Origin: an uncultured Brachyspira sp.
Lineage (GTDB): Bacteria; Spirochaetota; Brachyspiria; Brachyspirales; Brachyspiraceae
DNA: 52,642 nt
Assembly (NCBI RefSeq): GCF_944393015.1
Contig: NZ_CALXYQ010000021.1
Span: 1 to 52,642 of the forward strand
Direction: 5' to 3'
Part shown: in pieces, positions 17,661 to 27,401 of the stretch
Position numbering within the stretch: the first letter of the stretch is position 1
How the letters are laid out: each line of letters starts with the position of its first letter
Notes under the pieces: generated by a model
Databases searched by the model: none
Told to the model about the DNA's origin: nothing
The model's input: the letters and a program-made list of their open reading frames with translations, nothing else
Translations under genes and position numbers: made by a program

Positions 17661-20546
17661 ATGGCTTCAGAAAAGATAAAAATACATGTTATTAGAAGGC
17701 TAAGAATTTTAACCATTCCGCTATATTTATTAGTGGATATTGTTATTTGGAATATAGCGTTATTTTTTATATATAAAGAAATACCTCCAATTTATGGACT
17801 AAAGATAGTCTTTTCTGCAATCTCTTTTATATTCTTCTTTAAGTATTTAAAAATGTGGAGGTTAAATTCTGAGATAAAATTAGCCAGCAGAGTAATATTA
17901 GTGTTTTTTATAATTTCCTTAGTAGGAAGCATTATAGAAATAATAGGATATTCTCTTATAACTAAAGCATTTTTACATACTACAGCATTAGCTATATTCA
18001 ATGCTACCATAAATACTGCTTTATTGTCATGCGTATTTATGCTATTGTTTAAATTATTATCTAAGAATTTTGAATTAGATGAAAACATAGTAACTTTTTA
18101 TATACCGCTTATAGCTAAATTGGGACTTATAGTATATTTGTTCTTCTCAACTATAATATTAGCCTTTCTTTTGAATCATGTATCTATAGAAGAAGATGTT
18201 TATTTGAAAAATTACAGCAATTTAGTATTAAATGAAATGCTTACTATATCTGATAATATGAAAAATTTTGATGATAATATAAAATCAGATATGATGTCCT
18301 ATTCAGAAGCGGTACTTAATATTTATTCTAATAAGAATGTAATTTCAAGAGATGATATACAAACTCATTTCGTTAATAGATTGGCATATATAAATGATAC
18401 TTTAGAAAATAAATATGATTCGGTTTCAGTTAATATAAATCAGGAATATTTAGATACAGATCTTCCTTATTCTGTAACAATATCAAAAGATGCTGCTACA
18501 GATAGATATACAAGCAGAGTATCAGATGCTTTAACTATTCATAATTTCTTAGAAAATGATATACAAAATAACTTTGTAACTTTAGGTATAGATGTTTATG
18601 ATAGAAATAATATATATGTATCTGCTTATACTCCTTTAAGATTATTTGGAAGAGACATAGGATATCTTATATCAGAAACTGGCATAGGAAATATTAATAA
18701 TATAATAAAAAAGAATGATCTTCTATCTCAATGGTCTTATGTTTATTATGTTGCTGTAAAAAGAGATATAATACTTGGCTCTGACAGCAGATATATAGCT
18801 GAAAGTGCTTCTGAAGTATTATCATCATCTCCTGATCTTATTAAAAATATAGAGAATTTTGAGAAATCATTTGGTGCTAATAAAACATTTGAAATATTTT
18901 ATCCTATTAATGTAGCAGGAAAAAAATCTATTGCTATAGTTTCATATATAGAAGAATTAAAAGTTATAGGCTTGTATTATAAAGATGTAAGTACAATAAT
19001 AAAAGATTCTGATATAAATATAAAAATATTTAATTTTATATTTGTATTTATATCTGTATTTATTTTGTTCTTTGTTATTTATTTAGTTATATTAAAAATA
19101 CTTTTATCTTCTATAAGCAGAGCAAATCAATCTACAAAAATGCTTTTAGGCGGAAATGGAGATTTAAGAAAAAGAATATCTTCAAAAAACAATGATGAAA
19201 TAGGTGTTTTGATTTATAATTTTAACTTATTCTTATCTAGTTTGGATAATCTTATAGGAGATTTAAAAATAGAAAGTTATAAGGTATTTGAAGAGATAAA
19301 AGTAATAGAAAAAATTATTGATGAAAATACTAATAGAATAAATGATCAAAGCTCAAGTATTACTGAAAGTGTAGCGAGTGTTAATAATATTATTACTTCT
19401 ATACAGAATGTTACTAATTCTACAGATCAGCAAAGGCATGCTTTTTCATCAGCTTCTATTGCTGTAGAAGAGCTTTTGCAGACAATCTATAAAATTAATG
19501 ATAACATGGAACGTCAGTCATCAGCTGTAGAGCAGACATCGGCTTCTATTGAGGAGATGATATCTAATATTACATCAGTGGCAAGAAGCGTTAATAAAGC
19601 AGACAGTTTCTCTAAAAAACTTCTTGTTGATGCTCATGACGGCGGTGATACGGTAGATGAAGTTATTGAGGCGGTTAGAGGTATCGAGGAAAGCTCTGAC
19701 CAGATTAAAGAGATAGTTAACGTTATTCAAGGCATTGCTGAGCAGACTAACCTTTTGGCTATGAACGCAGCTATAGAGGCAGCACATGCCGGAGAGCAAG
19801 GAAGAGGTTTCTCTGTAGTTGCTGATGAGATTAGATCTTTGGCTGAGCACACAGCGGATAACACTAAATCTATTACAAACATCATTAAAGCTATTACTAA
19901 GAGAATAGAAGAAACTGTGGAACTTGCTAGTAACAGTGGTAAATCTCTTGATAACATACTTGATATGTCAGAAAATACCGCAAGAGTTGTTTCTGAAATA
20001 AATACAGCAAACAGTGAATTAGAGGTAGGCGGTAGAGATATACTTGAAACAATTAGACACTTGAATAATATTACAACAGGTGTTAAAGACAGCGTAAAAG
20101 AACAGATGAACAGCGGTGATGTGGTAGACAGCCAAATTACTTTGCTTGACCAAATTACTAGAGAAGTTTCTGATATAATTGAAGCTAATAGTTCAGGTGC
20201 TAAAGAAGTTATGCATGCTATGAGCTTTTTGAATGAGCTTTCTGTAAAAACGGTTGAGGGTAATAAAGAGTTCTATACAGCTACAAGCAAATTGAATGAA
20301 ATATTTGTGAAGTTTAATGAGCTTATGGGTAAGTTTGTTACTAATGCTGATAATTTAGAAGAAGCTAAAAATGAAATGGTTAGTAAAAAGAATCCTGAAA
20401 ATTATACTGTTGATGAAAGAATGGATATGGAGCTTAGAAGTCTTGAAGAAGAATTCAAAAGGGATAATGATGAATTCAAAAAAGATGATGATGTATTAGA
20501 GATGCTTAAAGAGGATTTCAAAAATCCTGAAATGTTCAGCATGTAA
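17661..20546 (+). CDS. Methyl-accepting chemotaxis protein with multi-helix N-terminus
   Basis: This large (961-residue) chemoreceptor has about five N-terminal membrane helices (residues 15-175). An extracytoplasmic sensor segment (about 185-455) of Cache-like size follows, with [16 protein letters not shown]-type features. A further membrane helix (456-480), a HAMP domain ([21 protein letters not shown]) and the cytoplasmic signalling coil come next. The tip carries [20 protein letters not shown] near residue 695, the site of CheW/CheA binding. The unusual part is the five-helix N-terminus in place of one helix. The C-terminus has an acidic/Lys-rich tail. The ligand is unknown. A terminator follows. 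Confidence 0.93.
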   Translation: MASEKIKIHVIRRLRILTIPLYLLVDIVIWNIALFFIYKEIPPIYGLKIVFSAISFIFFFKYLKMWRLNSEIKLASRVILVFFIISLVGSIIEIIGYSLITKAFLHTTALAIFNATINTALLSCVFMLLFKLLSKNFELDENIVTFYIPLIAKLGLIVYLFFSTIILAFLLNHVSIEEDVYLKNYSNLVLNEMLTISDNMKNFDDNIKSDMMSYSEAVLNIYSNKNVISRDDIQTHFVNRLAYINDTLENKYDSVSVNINQEYLDTDLPYSVTISKDAATDRYTSRVSDALTIHNFLENDIQNNFVTLGIDVYDRNNIYVSAYTPLRLFGRDIGYLISETGIGNINNIIKKNDLLSQWSYVYYVAVKRDIILGSDSRYIAESASEVLSSSPDLIKNIENFEKSFGANKTFEIFYPINVAGKKSIAIVSYIEELKVIGLYYKDVSTIIKDSDINIKIFNFIFVFISVFILFFVIYLVILKILLSSISRANQSTKMLLGGNGDLRKRISSKNNDEIGVLIYNFNLFLSSLDNLIGDLKIESYKVFEEIKVIEKIIDENTNRINDQSSSITESVASVNNIITSIQNVTNSTDQQRHAFSSASIAVEELLQTIYKINDNMERQSSAVEQTSASIEEMISNITSVARSVNKADSFSKKLLVDAHDGGDTVDEVIEAVRGIEESSDQIKEIVNVIQGIAEQTNLLAMNAAIEAAHAGEQGRGFSVVADEIRSLAEHTADNTKSITNIIKAITKRIEETVELASNSGKSLDNILDMSENTARVVSEINTANSELEVGGRDILETIRHLNNITTGVKDSVKEQMNSGDVVDSQITLLDQITREVSDIIEANSSGAKEVMHAMSFLNELSVKTVEGNKEFYTATSKLNEIFVKFNELMGKFVTNADNLEEAKNEMVSKKNPENYTVDERMDMELRSLEEEFKRDNDEFKKDDDVLEMLKEDFKNPEMFSM

Positions 20547-20568
20547 ATATATATTTATGACTTTTAAT

Positions 20569-20603
20569 AATGAGATATTATGCATAATAATATCTCATTT
20601 TTT
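20569..20603 (+). terminator. Intrinsic terminator after the chemotaxis receptor
   Basis: AATGAGATATTAT (20569-20581) pairs perfectly with ATAATATCTCATT (20587-20599) around a 5-nt loop, followed by a T-run. It separates the receptor from alr. Confidence 0.75.
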
Positions 20604-20654
20604 ATATTTTTCTAATAATAAAGTTTTAACTTTAAAAATAAGTAGGTTGAAATT

Positions 20655-21752
20655 ATGGGAAATTATACTATAGCAGAAATTGATTTATCTATATTGAAAA
20701 AAAATATGCATATTATAAAGTCTATCATAAAAGACGTAAAACTTCTTAATATTGTTAAGGCTAATGCTTATGGACATGGTTTGATAGAGATATCAAAGGC
20801 ATCAGAGAGATTTGGAGCAGATGCTTTAGGTGTTGCTAATGTTGAAGAGGGTGTAAAGATAAGAGAGGCAGGAATTAAACTTCCTATATTGGTTTTATTT
20901 CAGCATTTCAAAGATGAATCAGATTTGGTATGCAAATATAATTTAAGTCCTATTATAAGTAATGATGAATGCTTAGAATCTTATGATAAATTTTTGAAAA
21001 AGAACGGCGGTAATTTGAACCTTTATATAAAAGTTGATACAGGATTAAACAGAATGGGAGCTAAGCCTGAGGAAGTTGTTTCTTTAGCAAAAAAAATATT
21101 ATCTTATGATACTTTGAATATAGAAGGTATTAATACTCATTATGCCGCTTCAGATATGCAGGATGATTTTTCTGTGAGCTTTACTAATAAGCAGATTGAT
21201 ATTTTTAATAATGTATTGAATGATTTGAATGAAAATGGTATAAAAATAAAAAATGCCCATACTTCAAATTCGGCAGCTATAATTTCATATAAGAACACTT
21301 ATTTTGATATGGTGCGTGCCGGAATTATACTTTATGGCTATAATGATGAATTCTTAGGTATTAAGCCTATACTCAATTTAAAATCTCATGTTGTTTTAGT
21401 AAGAAATATAAAGAAAGGCGAGAGTATTTCTTATGGTATGACTTGGACTGCTGAGAAAGATACTAAAGTTGCTGTTATACCTATAGGATACGCTGATGGA
21501 GTACCAAGAAAATTATCAAATAATTGGGAAGTTAAAATTAATGGAAAATATTATCCTTTACGCGGAAGAGTATGCATGGATTCTATCATTGCTGAAATAG
21601 AAAATGACAATGTAAAAACAGGTGATGAAGTATTGATATTTGGAAATGATGAAAGACTTAATGCTGATACTTTAGCTGAAAGAATAGGAAGCATAAGCCA
21701 TGAAGTGCTTGTTAATATAGGCGAAAGGGTAAAAAGAGTTTATATAGAATAA
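20655..21752 (+). CDS. alr: Alanine racemase
   Basis: A PLP enzyme that interconverts L- and D-alanine for peptidoglycan. The 365-residue length is normal. The PLP lysine is K35 in VKANAYGHG. The second catalytic base Tyr lies in the ISYGMTW segment. The substrate-binding GYADGVPR and RVCMDS motifs are present. Together with murA in the same block this gives two wall-precursor enzymes on the rightward strand. AGGTTG lies upstream of the ATG. It converges on the YcxB-like gene, with no obvious terminator hairpin between. Confidence 0.95.
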   Translation: MGNYTIAEIDLSILKKNMHIIKSIIKDVKLLNIVKANAYGHGLIEISKASERFGADALGVANVEEGVKIREAGIKLPILVLFQHFKDESDLVCKYNLSPIISNDECLESYDKFLKKNGGNLNLYIKVDTGLNRMGAKPEEVVSLAKKILSYDTLNIEGINTHYAASDMQDDFSVSFTNKQIDIFNNVLNDLNENGIKIKNAHTSNSAAIISYKNTYFDMVRAGIILYGYNDEFLGIKPILNLKSHVVLVRNIKKGESISYGMTWTAEKDTKVAVIPIGYADGVPRKLSNNWEVKINGKYYPLRGRVCMDSIIAEIENDNVKTGDEVLIFGNDERLNADTLAERIGSISHEVLVNIGERVKRVYIE

Positions 21753-21811
21753 AGTCGGCAATTTATCATATACTTGTTATTACTTAAAATATTAGTAAAT
21801 AGAATTATAGG

Positions 21812-22330
21812 CTATTTTTTATACGATAAAAGCAAATCTATATCTTCAGAGTTTAATATTTGTTTAGGTATTATTATAGCTGACATTTCATCTATATAAA
21901 AAAATACGCATTTATTTGTAGAATCTATTTTTATTATTTCATCTTTATTAAACTCGCTTGTTCCTCTATCTTCTTTGAAAACAACTTTATTATCATATAT
22001 GGTTAATTCTTTATCTCCAAAAACCTTATCCAATTTACCGCTTCTTACATACTCTTTTACTTTTTTAACAATCTTTTTCTCAAGACGCTTTTTATATGTT
22101 AATATTTGAAGAATAGAAAAAGCAGACACCAGTAAAGCTATTACTACTATTAAAAAAGCATTATCTCTGAAATATATTGCCATAGATGCAAATACTACAA
22201 TATATAATACTACAAGTATTATAATAGTTTTTTTTACTGATGAATTCATATTTGAATTTGATTTCAAATAATGAAGCTGAAAATCTATAAAATCATCTTC
22301 TGTTAATCTGTATTTATATTCTTTTTTCAT
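21812..22330 (-). CDS. YcxB-like membrane protein
   Basis: This 172-residue protein begins with a short cytoplasmic segment (KYRLTEDDFIDFQLHYLKSN). Two adjacent membrane helices follow (about 33-52 and 58-76), then a basic region and a C-terminal beta-rich, PH-like part with FFYIDEMSAIIIPKQIL, which is the signature layout of the YcxB-like family. The function of that family is not established. It lies leftward between convergent alr and a divergent-side glycosyltransferase gene about 85 nt upstream in the same orientation. Confidence 0.7.
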   Translation of the reverse strand: MKKEYKYRLTEDDFIDFQLHYLKSNSNMNSSVKKTIIILVVLYIVVFASMAIYFRDNAFLIVVIALLVSAFSILQILTYKKRLEKKIVKKVKEYVRSGKLDKVFGDKELTIYDNKVVFKEDRGTSEFNKDEIIKIDSTNKCVFFYIDEMSAIIIPKQILNSEDIDLLLSYKK

Positions 22331-22414
22331 TATTCAGTTTCAATACCTTTTATTATTTTTTAATTTTATTAGTATAGTATAATTGAATGTTTTTTCAAGT
22401 ATTAGTTTATTTTA

Positions 22415-23524
22415 TTATTTCCAATTCTTATTTGCAAGCTTATCGAGATTTGTTTTTTTATATTTTTCTCTTAATGTAATTGAAGGTATCCACCAAGCTG
22501 CATCAAAAACTTTTTTCTTGATTGATTCAATCTTTTCTAAATATATATTATAATCATCATAAGTTTTCATTATATATACACTATAAGCATAAAAAGCATG
22601 TTTATCTCTGTCTATTTCTACATCTAATTTTTTCATTAATTCATTACATTTTTTATAGAATTCATTTTTATTATCAGCTTTATAATTATTGAATGTATGC
22701 ATTAATGATAAGAAATTATAATAATTGCATTCTATTAATAATTCTTTTTTATTTTCTTTATAATAATTAAATACATTTTCAAAAACTTCTAATATAGCTA
22801 TTGGGATTTTTTTAGCAGTATGCACACTTCCTGCAAGAGATGTACTTCTTTGAAGATAATAATATTTTGAATTATGATTATAATACATTTTAGGATTATT
22901 AGCCAAAATTCTATAGAACATATCAACATCTTCAGCCAATCTCACTTTTGTATATAATAATTTTTTTTCTTTAAGAAAACTTTTTTTATATAATTTATTC
23001 CAAGCAACAGCAAGAGGATATTCAGGTGTATTTTCTTTTTCTATTGCGCTTACATCAAAATTACTTATTCCTTCAAGGTATTTATCTTTGAAATCTTTTT
23101 TCCATTTTTCTAATCTATTATGATAATAAGGTTTTATATATCCCTTGCTTTCATTAACTGTATATATATTGTCTGTAAAAACTATATCAGCATCGTATTT
23201 TTTTGCCGTATTATATAAATGTTCTATATAATCATTAGAAACAAAATCATCTGAATCTATAAATGCCACATAATCAGCATTGCTATTATTAAATCCTGTA
23301 TTTCTTGCAAAACCTAAACCCTGATTTTCATCATGATTAATAAGTTTTATTCTATCATCTTTTTTATTATAATCTTTAATTATAGTCTCACAGCTATCTG
23401 TAGAACAATCATTAACGCATATTATTTCTATATCTTTTAATGTCTGATTGATAATGCTATCCAAACATTTAGGTAAATATTTTTCTACATTATATATAGG
23501 CAAAACAACTGATACTTTTATCAT
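22415..23524 (-). CDS. Family 2 glycosyltransferase
   Basis: This 369-residue protein has an N-terminal GT-A domain. MIKVSVVLPIYNVEKYLPKC binds the nucleotide sugar, and the metal-binding DxD motif is D90-S91-D92-D93. The GFARNTGF segment follows the usual order for GT2. The C-terminal half (from about 210) is helical and Tyr/Lys-rich, of the type found in enzymes building lipo-oligosaccharide or surface glycans. There is no membrane helix. It sits 21 nt after a lipoprotein gene in the same orientation, so the two may be co-transcribed. The sugar donor and acceptor are unknown. Confidence 0.88.
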   Translation of the reverse strand: MIKVSVVLPIYNVEKYLPKCLDSIINQTLKDIEIICVNDCSTDSCETIIKDYNKKDDRIKLINHDENQGLGFARNTGFNNSNADYVAFIDSDDFVSNDYIEHLYNTAKKYDADIVFTDNIYTVNESKGYIKPYYHNRLEKWKKDFKDKYLEGISNFDVSAIEKENTPEYPLAVAWNKLYKKSFLKEKKLLYTKVRLAEDVDMFYRILANNPKMYYNHNSKYYYLQRSTSLAGSVHTAKKIPIAILEVFENVFNYYKENKKELLIECNYYNFLSLMHTFNNYKADNKNEFYKKCNELMKKLDVEIDRDKHAFYAYSVYIMKTYDDYNIYLEKIESIKKKVFDAAWWIPSITLREKYKKTNLDKLANKNWK

Positions 23525-23545
23525 AAATTATAACCTTTTAATTTT

Positions 23546-24244
23546 TTATTCCCAAACTATTCTATATTCTTCTTCTGTATTATATTGAGAGTAGGCAGGA
23601 TCTGTTATATTAAATTTTAATTTTATTGAATTATCTGTAAAAGTAAATGTTATAGTAAAGCTATGATTTTCACCAGCAGTATTTGTGAAATCTACTGTTT
23701 TTGTAAATACCATTTCTTCAGTATATGTATTTTCTATATCGATATAAGCATCAGTAAAATAACTCCATTCTATTTTATTAGCTGTTATTATTACTCTTTT
23801 TTGCTTACTCTGATTATAATATACTCCAATCCTTTCTTTGAATTTTACATTAGTACTATAAGAGCTTCTTTCGAAATAAACTTCTTTATCAGAATATCTG
23901 AATCTGCCATATTGAAAATCTATAAAATAAGTATTAGGCTCTACGCCGTTTATAGTTTCTTTTATATCAAAAGAAAAGGTTTTATTTGTACTTTCAGGGT
24001 TTCCAAGTATATAAGTACCTAGATTATTTGCTGTATCTGCTTTACTTCCTATGAAATTTATATTTCCTGTTTCAAATATTATAAAGTCTAATTTTATATC
24101 TTTATTAAAATTGCCTTTAATAGAATATCGTCCGGCCCTATTTTTTAATTTAATAGTTCCGATTGATGATGTAGGTATATCGCTGCATGATAGTAATACT
24201 AATAAGACGGTAAAAATTAATATAAAATTTTTAGTATATTTCAT
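23546..24244 (-). CDS. Lipoprotein of unknown function
   Basis: This 232-residue protein has a lipoprotein signal peptide (MKYTKNFILIFTVLLVLLSC), the lipobox VLLSC placing the lipidated Cys at residue 20. The mature part is predicted to be mostly beta-strand with alternating aromatic residues, such as KVDFTNTAGENHSFTITFTF-like strands near the C-terminus, and may be a small two-sheet domain. No family is recognised. It is followed closely by a glycosyltransferase. Confidence 0.7.
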   Translation of the reverse strand: MKYTKNFILIFTVLLVLLSCSDIPTSSIGTIKLKNRAGRYSIKGNFNKDIKLDFIIFETGNINFIGSKADTANNLGTYILGNPESTNKTFSFDIKETINGVEPNTYFIDFQYGRFRYSDKEVYFERSSYSTNVKFKERIGVYYNQSKQKRVIITANKIEWSYFTDAYIDIENTYTEEMVFTKTVDFTNTAGENHSFTITFTFTDNSIKLKFNITDPAYSQYNTEEEYRIVWE

Positions 24245-24454
24245 AAATATGTCCGTTTAATTATAAGGCGTTACATATTAATTATATAGAAAGAATTTTA
24301 AAAGTAAAGCAAATAATATAAAGTTATCATAATATTTTACAGTTTATGTATATAAATTTTTTACTATTTATGTTATAATTTACTTATATAAGGTATAAAA
24401 TTTTTTGAATATAAATATCTTTTTTATATACATTTTCAAATAAGGATTTTAGAC

Positions 24455-25924
24455 ATGATGAAAAACAAAGAAAGACTTTTATGGATATTTCTTTTAATTT
24501 TTGTAGTAGCAATTTCTTTTTTCAATTTTAAAAGCCCTTCGCTTGCAATAGCACAGCAGGGAAATGCTCAGTCTGATAATGATTTTTATTATTACAGCAG
24601 ATTGTTCCAAAAAGTATTTGCAACATTACAGCAGAATTTCGTTGATACTAATAGTGTAACAACAAAAAAACTTATGTATGGTGCTATAAAAGGTATGCTT
24701 GAAGCTACTGAAGACCCATTTACATTTTTACTTGATGAGGAATTAAATACAGCATTGAATACAGAAATGTCTGGTAAATACGGCGGAGTAGGACTTTCTA
24801 TTTCAAAGAATGCTGATAAAGGCTTAATGGTAGTTTCTCCTATAGAAGATGGTCCGGGTGAAAAAGCTGGTATATTATCAGGTGATATTATTACAGAGAT
24901 AGACGGAAAAAGCACAAAAGATATGTCTGTTGATAATGCTGCTAATATAATGAGAGGAAAAGAGGGCAGTAAAGTAACTTTAACTATAGTAAGAGAAGGA
25001 GTGGCTGAGCCTATTAAATATCCTCTTACAAGAGCAATCATTGAAATAAAAAGCGTTAAATATAAAATGGTTGATAATAATATAGGATATATAAGAATAA
25101 CTACTTTCGGTGATGATACTGCTAGAGATTTAGAAAATGCTTTAATAGATCTTAAAAAACAAGGTATGAAAAAACTTATTCTTGATTTAAGAAATAATCC
25201 TGGCGGAAGACTTGATACTGCTATAAATATAGTAGAAGAATTCCTATCTGAAGGAAAAATAGTTTATACAAGAGGAAGAAGCAGAAATGAAAATCAGGAT
25301 TATTATGCTTCTAAAAAAGGCGATGAATGGCTTGAAGGCGATACATTAGTTTTAGTTAATCAATACAGTGCTTCTGCTTCTGAAATACTTTCAGGTGCAT
25401 TACAAGACAGCGGAAGAGCTAAACTTTTGGGTGAAACTACATTCGGAAAATTCAGTGTACAGTATGTGCTTCCATTAGATGCTAGAGATAATACTTCTTT
25501 CAAATTCACTGTAGCACATTATTATACACCAAATGGAAGAAGACTTCATGGTAAAGGTTTAACTCCTGACTTCGTTGTAGTAGAGCCTAAACTTTCAAGC
25601 ACAGATATCACAGCTTTAACAGAGCTTAGAAAAGGCGGACAGATTTCTGCTTATGCTAAAAAATACCCTAATGAAAGTTCAGATGCTACAGCTTTGCCTG
25701 CTTTCAAAGAAGAGCTTAGAAAACAAAATATAATGGCTAGCGATTATTTACTTGAGCGTTTAATATATAATGAAAGAAACTTAGATAATTATAAAGAGAT
25801 ATATGATCTTCGTTATGATAAACAGTTGAAGGCTGCTATTGAATATTTACAAACAGGTAAAGAGCCTCCTCAAGATAAAGAAGAGCCTAGAGAAAATTGG
25901 TCAAATGAAAAAGAAGAAAATTAA
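24455..25924 (+). CDS. ctpA: Carboxyl-terminal processing protease (S41), CtpA-like
   Basis: A periplasmic serine protease that trims or degrades envelope proteins. The 489-residue protein has an N-terminal membrane anchor/signal (about 8-27). A PDZ domain follows (about 105-185, with GPGEKAGILSGDIITEIDGK). The S41 peptidase domain contains LDLRNNPGGRLDTA. The catalytic pair is S307 in YSASASEIL and K332 in GETTFGKFS, 25 residues apart as in the family. The C-terminal tail is long and charged. AAGGAT lies before the tandem ATG-ATG; either Met could start. A strong terminator follows. Confidence 0.93.
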   Translation: MMKNKERLLWIFLLIFVVAISFFNFKSPSLAIAQQGNAQSDNDFYYYSRLFQKVFATLQQNFVDTNSVTTKKLMYGAIKGMLEATEDPFTFLLDEELNTALNTEMSGKYGGVGLSISKNADKGLMVVSPIEDGPGEKAGILSGDIITEIDGKSTKDMSVDNAANIMRGKEGSKVTLTIVREGVAEPIKYPLTRAIIEIKSVKYKMVDNNIGYIRITTFGDDTARDLENALIDLKKQGMKKLILDLRNNPGGRLDTAINIVEEFLSEGKIVYTRGRSRNENQDYYASKKGDEWLEGDTLVLVNQYSASASEILSGALQDSGRAKLLGETTFGKFSVQYVLPLDARDNTSFKFTVAHYYTPNGRRLHGKGLTPDFVVVEPKLSSTDITALTELRKGGQISAYAKKYPNESSDATALPAFKEELRKQNIMASDYLLERLIYNERNLDNYKEIYDLRYDKQLKAAIEYLQTGKEPPQDKEEPRENWSNEKEEN

Positions 25925-25946
25925 TAAGTTTTAATTTCTTTAATAT

Positions 25947-25983
25947 AAAAGGTGATAGTATTATTAATATTATCACCTTTTTT
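25947..25983 (+). terminator. Intrinsic terminator after ctpA
   Basis: AAAAGGTGATA (25947-25957) pairs perfectly with TATCACCTTTT (25971-25981) around a 13-nt loop, ending in a T-run. Confidence 0.8.
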
Positions 25984-26077
25984 AATTGCATAAATATATA
26001 TTAAATTATTCATATAAAAATAGTATATACCTAAACAACTATATTCTGTCAAAAATTATTTTATTAGTTTTATTATT

Positions 26078-26250
26078 TGTGGGGACTAGCCCCACCGCTC
26101 TGCGTACTTCGTAACCCACCAGTTCTTTTACCGACGCTCTGCGTGCCGTAGGCAAGGTACCTTTCGGTATTGGTATAAGGCGAAGCCCGCCTGCGGCGAG
26201 AACCTTATATCCTCGACAGGCTCGGATACGCTTCGCGAACAACTGCATTT
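26078..26250. repeat. GC-rich mosaic repeat patch
   Basis: A GC-rich island in AT-rich DNA that shares phrases with the other mosaic patches at 28.6-32.2 kb, for example GTGCCGTAGGCAAGGTACCTTT (also near 29790) and GACGCTCTGCGTG. It is full of short inverted repeats such as GCTTCGC-type stems. A 69-codon leftward frame across it looks non-coding: Arg/Ala-rich composition and no start signal. The wider gap 25984-26640 otherwise contains only the hairpin described next. Confidence 0.65.
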
Positions 26251-26320
26251 TAACCTAAAATTATGCTATTACACCATATTTGATAGATATTCTTAAAATA
26301 TAAAGTTCTAGCAATTGCGT

Positions 26321-26353
26321 TTTTTGCTACTTTTTTGTGCGGCAAAAAAGTAG
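26321..26353. repeat. Hairpin repeat C
   Basis: CTACTTTTTTG and CAAAAAAGTAG form a perfect stem around a short GC-rich loop. Related hairpins are at 15012-15055, 32868-32930 and 46480-46541, differing in loop and stem but sharing the (C)AACTTTT...AAAAGTTG(ATA) layout. Confidence 0.6.
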
Positions 26354-26640
26354 ATAATTCTACATAAAGTGTATTGATTGACAAACAATAAAATTGAAAA
26401 AACTAAAATTTACAAAATGTAGTTATTTTTGTGTATACCGTATATGCCTATATTGACATTTTTATTTTGATAATATATATTATTAAACGAGGTTTTATTT
26501 TTATGAAAAGTTGTATTATGTCATTAATTGCATATTCAAACACAACATCATAAATAATATTAAAAAATAATAAAGCTAATGCCAAATTAGTAAGTAAGTG
26601 CACATACTTATAAAAATATAAACAATAATGGAGGTGTATA

Positions 26641-27221
26641 ATGAAAAAACTAATTTTAATTCTATCATTTTTATTGAGTATCTTTACCATATCTTGTTCA
26701 AATAATAATAATATATTAGATGCTATAGTAAATAATGATTTAGAATGTCTCAAAAAATTAATAAACAAAGAAAATATTAATACTGGAATAACCATAAAGG
26801 ATGAGGTTTCTATATTAGATAGATCTTATGAGATTAATAAAGAAACTCCTATCATATTATATTAGCTGTACTTAGTAGAAATAAAGATATGATAAGATAT
26901 CTGCTTGATAATGGTGCTGATCCTTCTATTTATGACGGCAGAGAGAGAAATGCTTTTCTTTGGGCTTGCGGTGCAGGTAATGTTGAAATTATACAGATGT
27001 TAGTTGAACATGATCCTAATTTAGTTAATTCAAGAACTGGCAATAATGCTAATGGAATTATTATAGCAGCTGATTTTCGTAATATAGATGTATTTGAATA
27101 TTTAGTAAAAGATTTAGGTCTTGATGTAAATCACATGGATGATTTAGGAGTAACTGCTCTGCTTTTATCTCGTAAAAAAGAGGCTAAAGAAAAATTAATA
27201 GAGCTTGGTGCAAAAAGATAA
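26641..27221 (+). pseudogene. Ankyrin-repeat lipoprotein broken by a 5-bp duplication
   Basis: Frame 1 (26641-26865) gives a lipoprotein signal (MKKLILILSFLLSIFTISC) and the start of an ankyrin domain ending TPIILY-stop. Frame 2 (from about 26864, first ATG at 26889) continues LAVLSRNKDMIRYLLDNGAD and two to three more ankyrin repeats to 27221. At the joint the sequence ATATT occurs twice in a row (26854-26863). Removing one copy gives TPIILAVLSRNKDMIRYLL in a single frame. The full protein would be about 192 residues. GGAGG precedes the first ATG. It may be decayed or switched by slippage. Confidence 0.85.
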
Positions 27222-27232
27222 GAATAATAACA

Positions 27233-27310
27233 AGCAGCCAGTAACTTTAGTTACTGGCTTATATTGGCGATGCTGTAGGTAAGACCCTTATTGTTGGCAT
27301 AGTAATAATA
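27233..27310. repeat. Hairpin plus mosaic repeat downstream of the ankyrin pseudogene
   Basis: GCCAGTAACT and AGTTACTGGC form a 10-bp stem with a 2-nt apex (effectively 4-nt or more), near 27236-27258. The same stem recurs at about 29812 and 32158. It is followed by a D-type unit (GTAGGTAAGACCC...GGCATAGTAATAA, 27275-27310). It could act as a terminator for the ankyrin gene, although no long T-run follows. Confidence 0.6.
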
Positions 27311-27401
27311 AAATATAATTTATAAAAATTGTGAGGATCTAGCAAATTTATTTGCTAGAGTTGGTTAGCGAACAATTTTTATTGATAATAATAGGATTCA
27401 A

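Noticed and set aside
24592-25041. 149-codon leftward frame opposite ctpA
   Set aside because: Its Ser/Pro-rich translation is the expected antisense shadow of a strongly coding region; no start signal.
26039-26248. 69-codon leftward frame in the GC-rich patch
   Set aside because: The composition (Arg/Ala/Gly/Pro-rich) follows the GC-rich repeat, there is no start signal, and related patches lack an equivalent frame.
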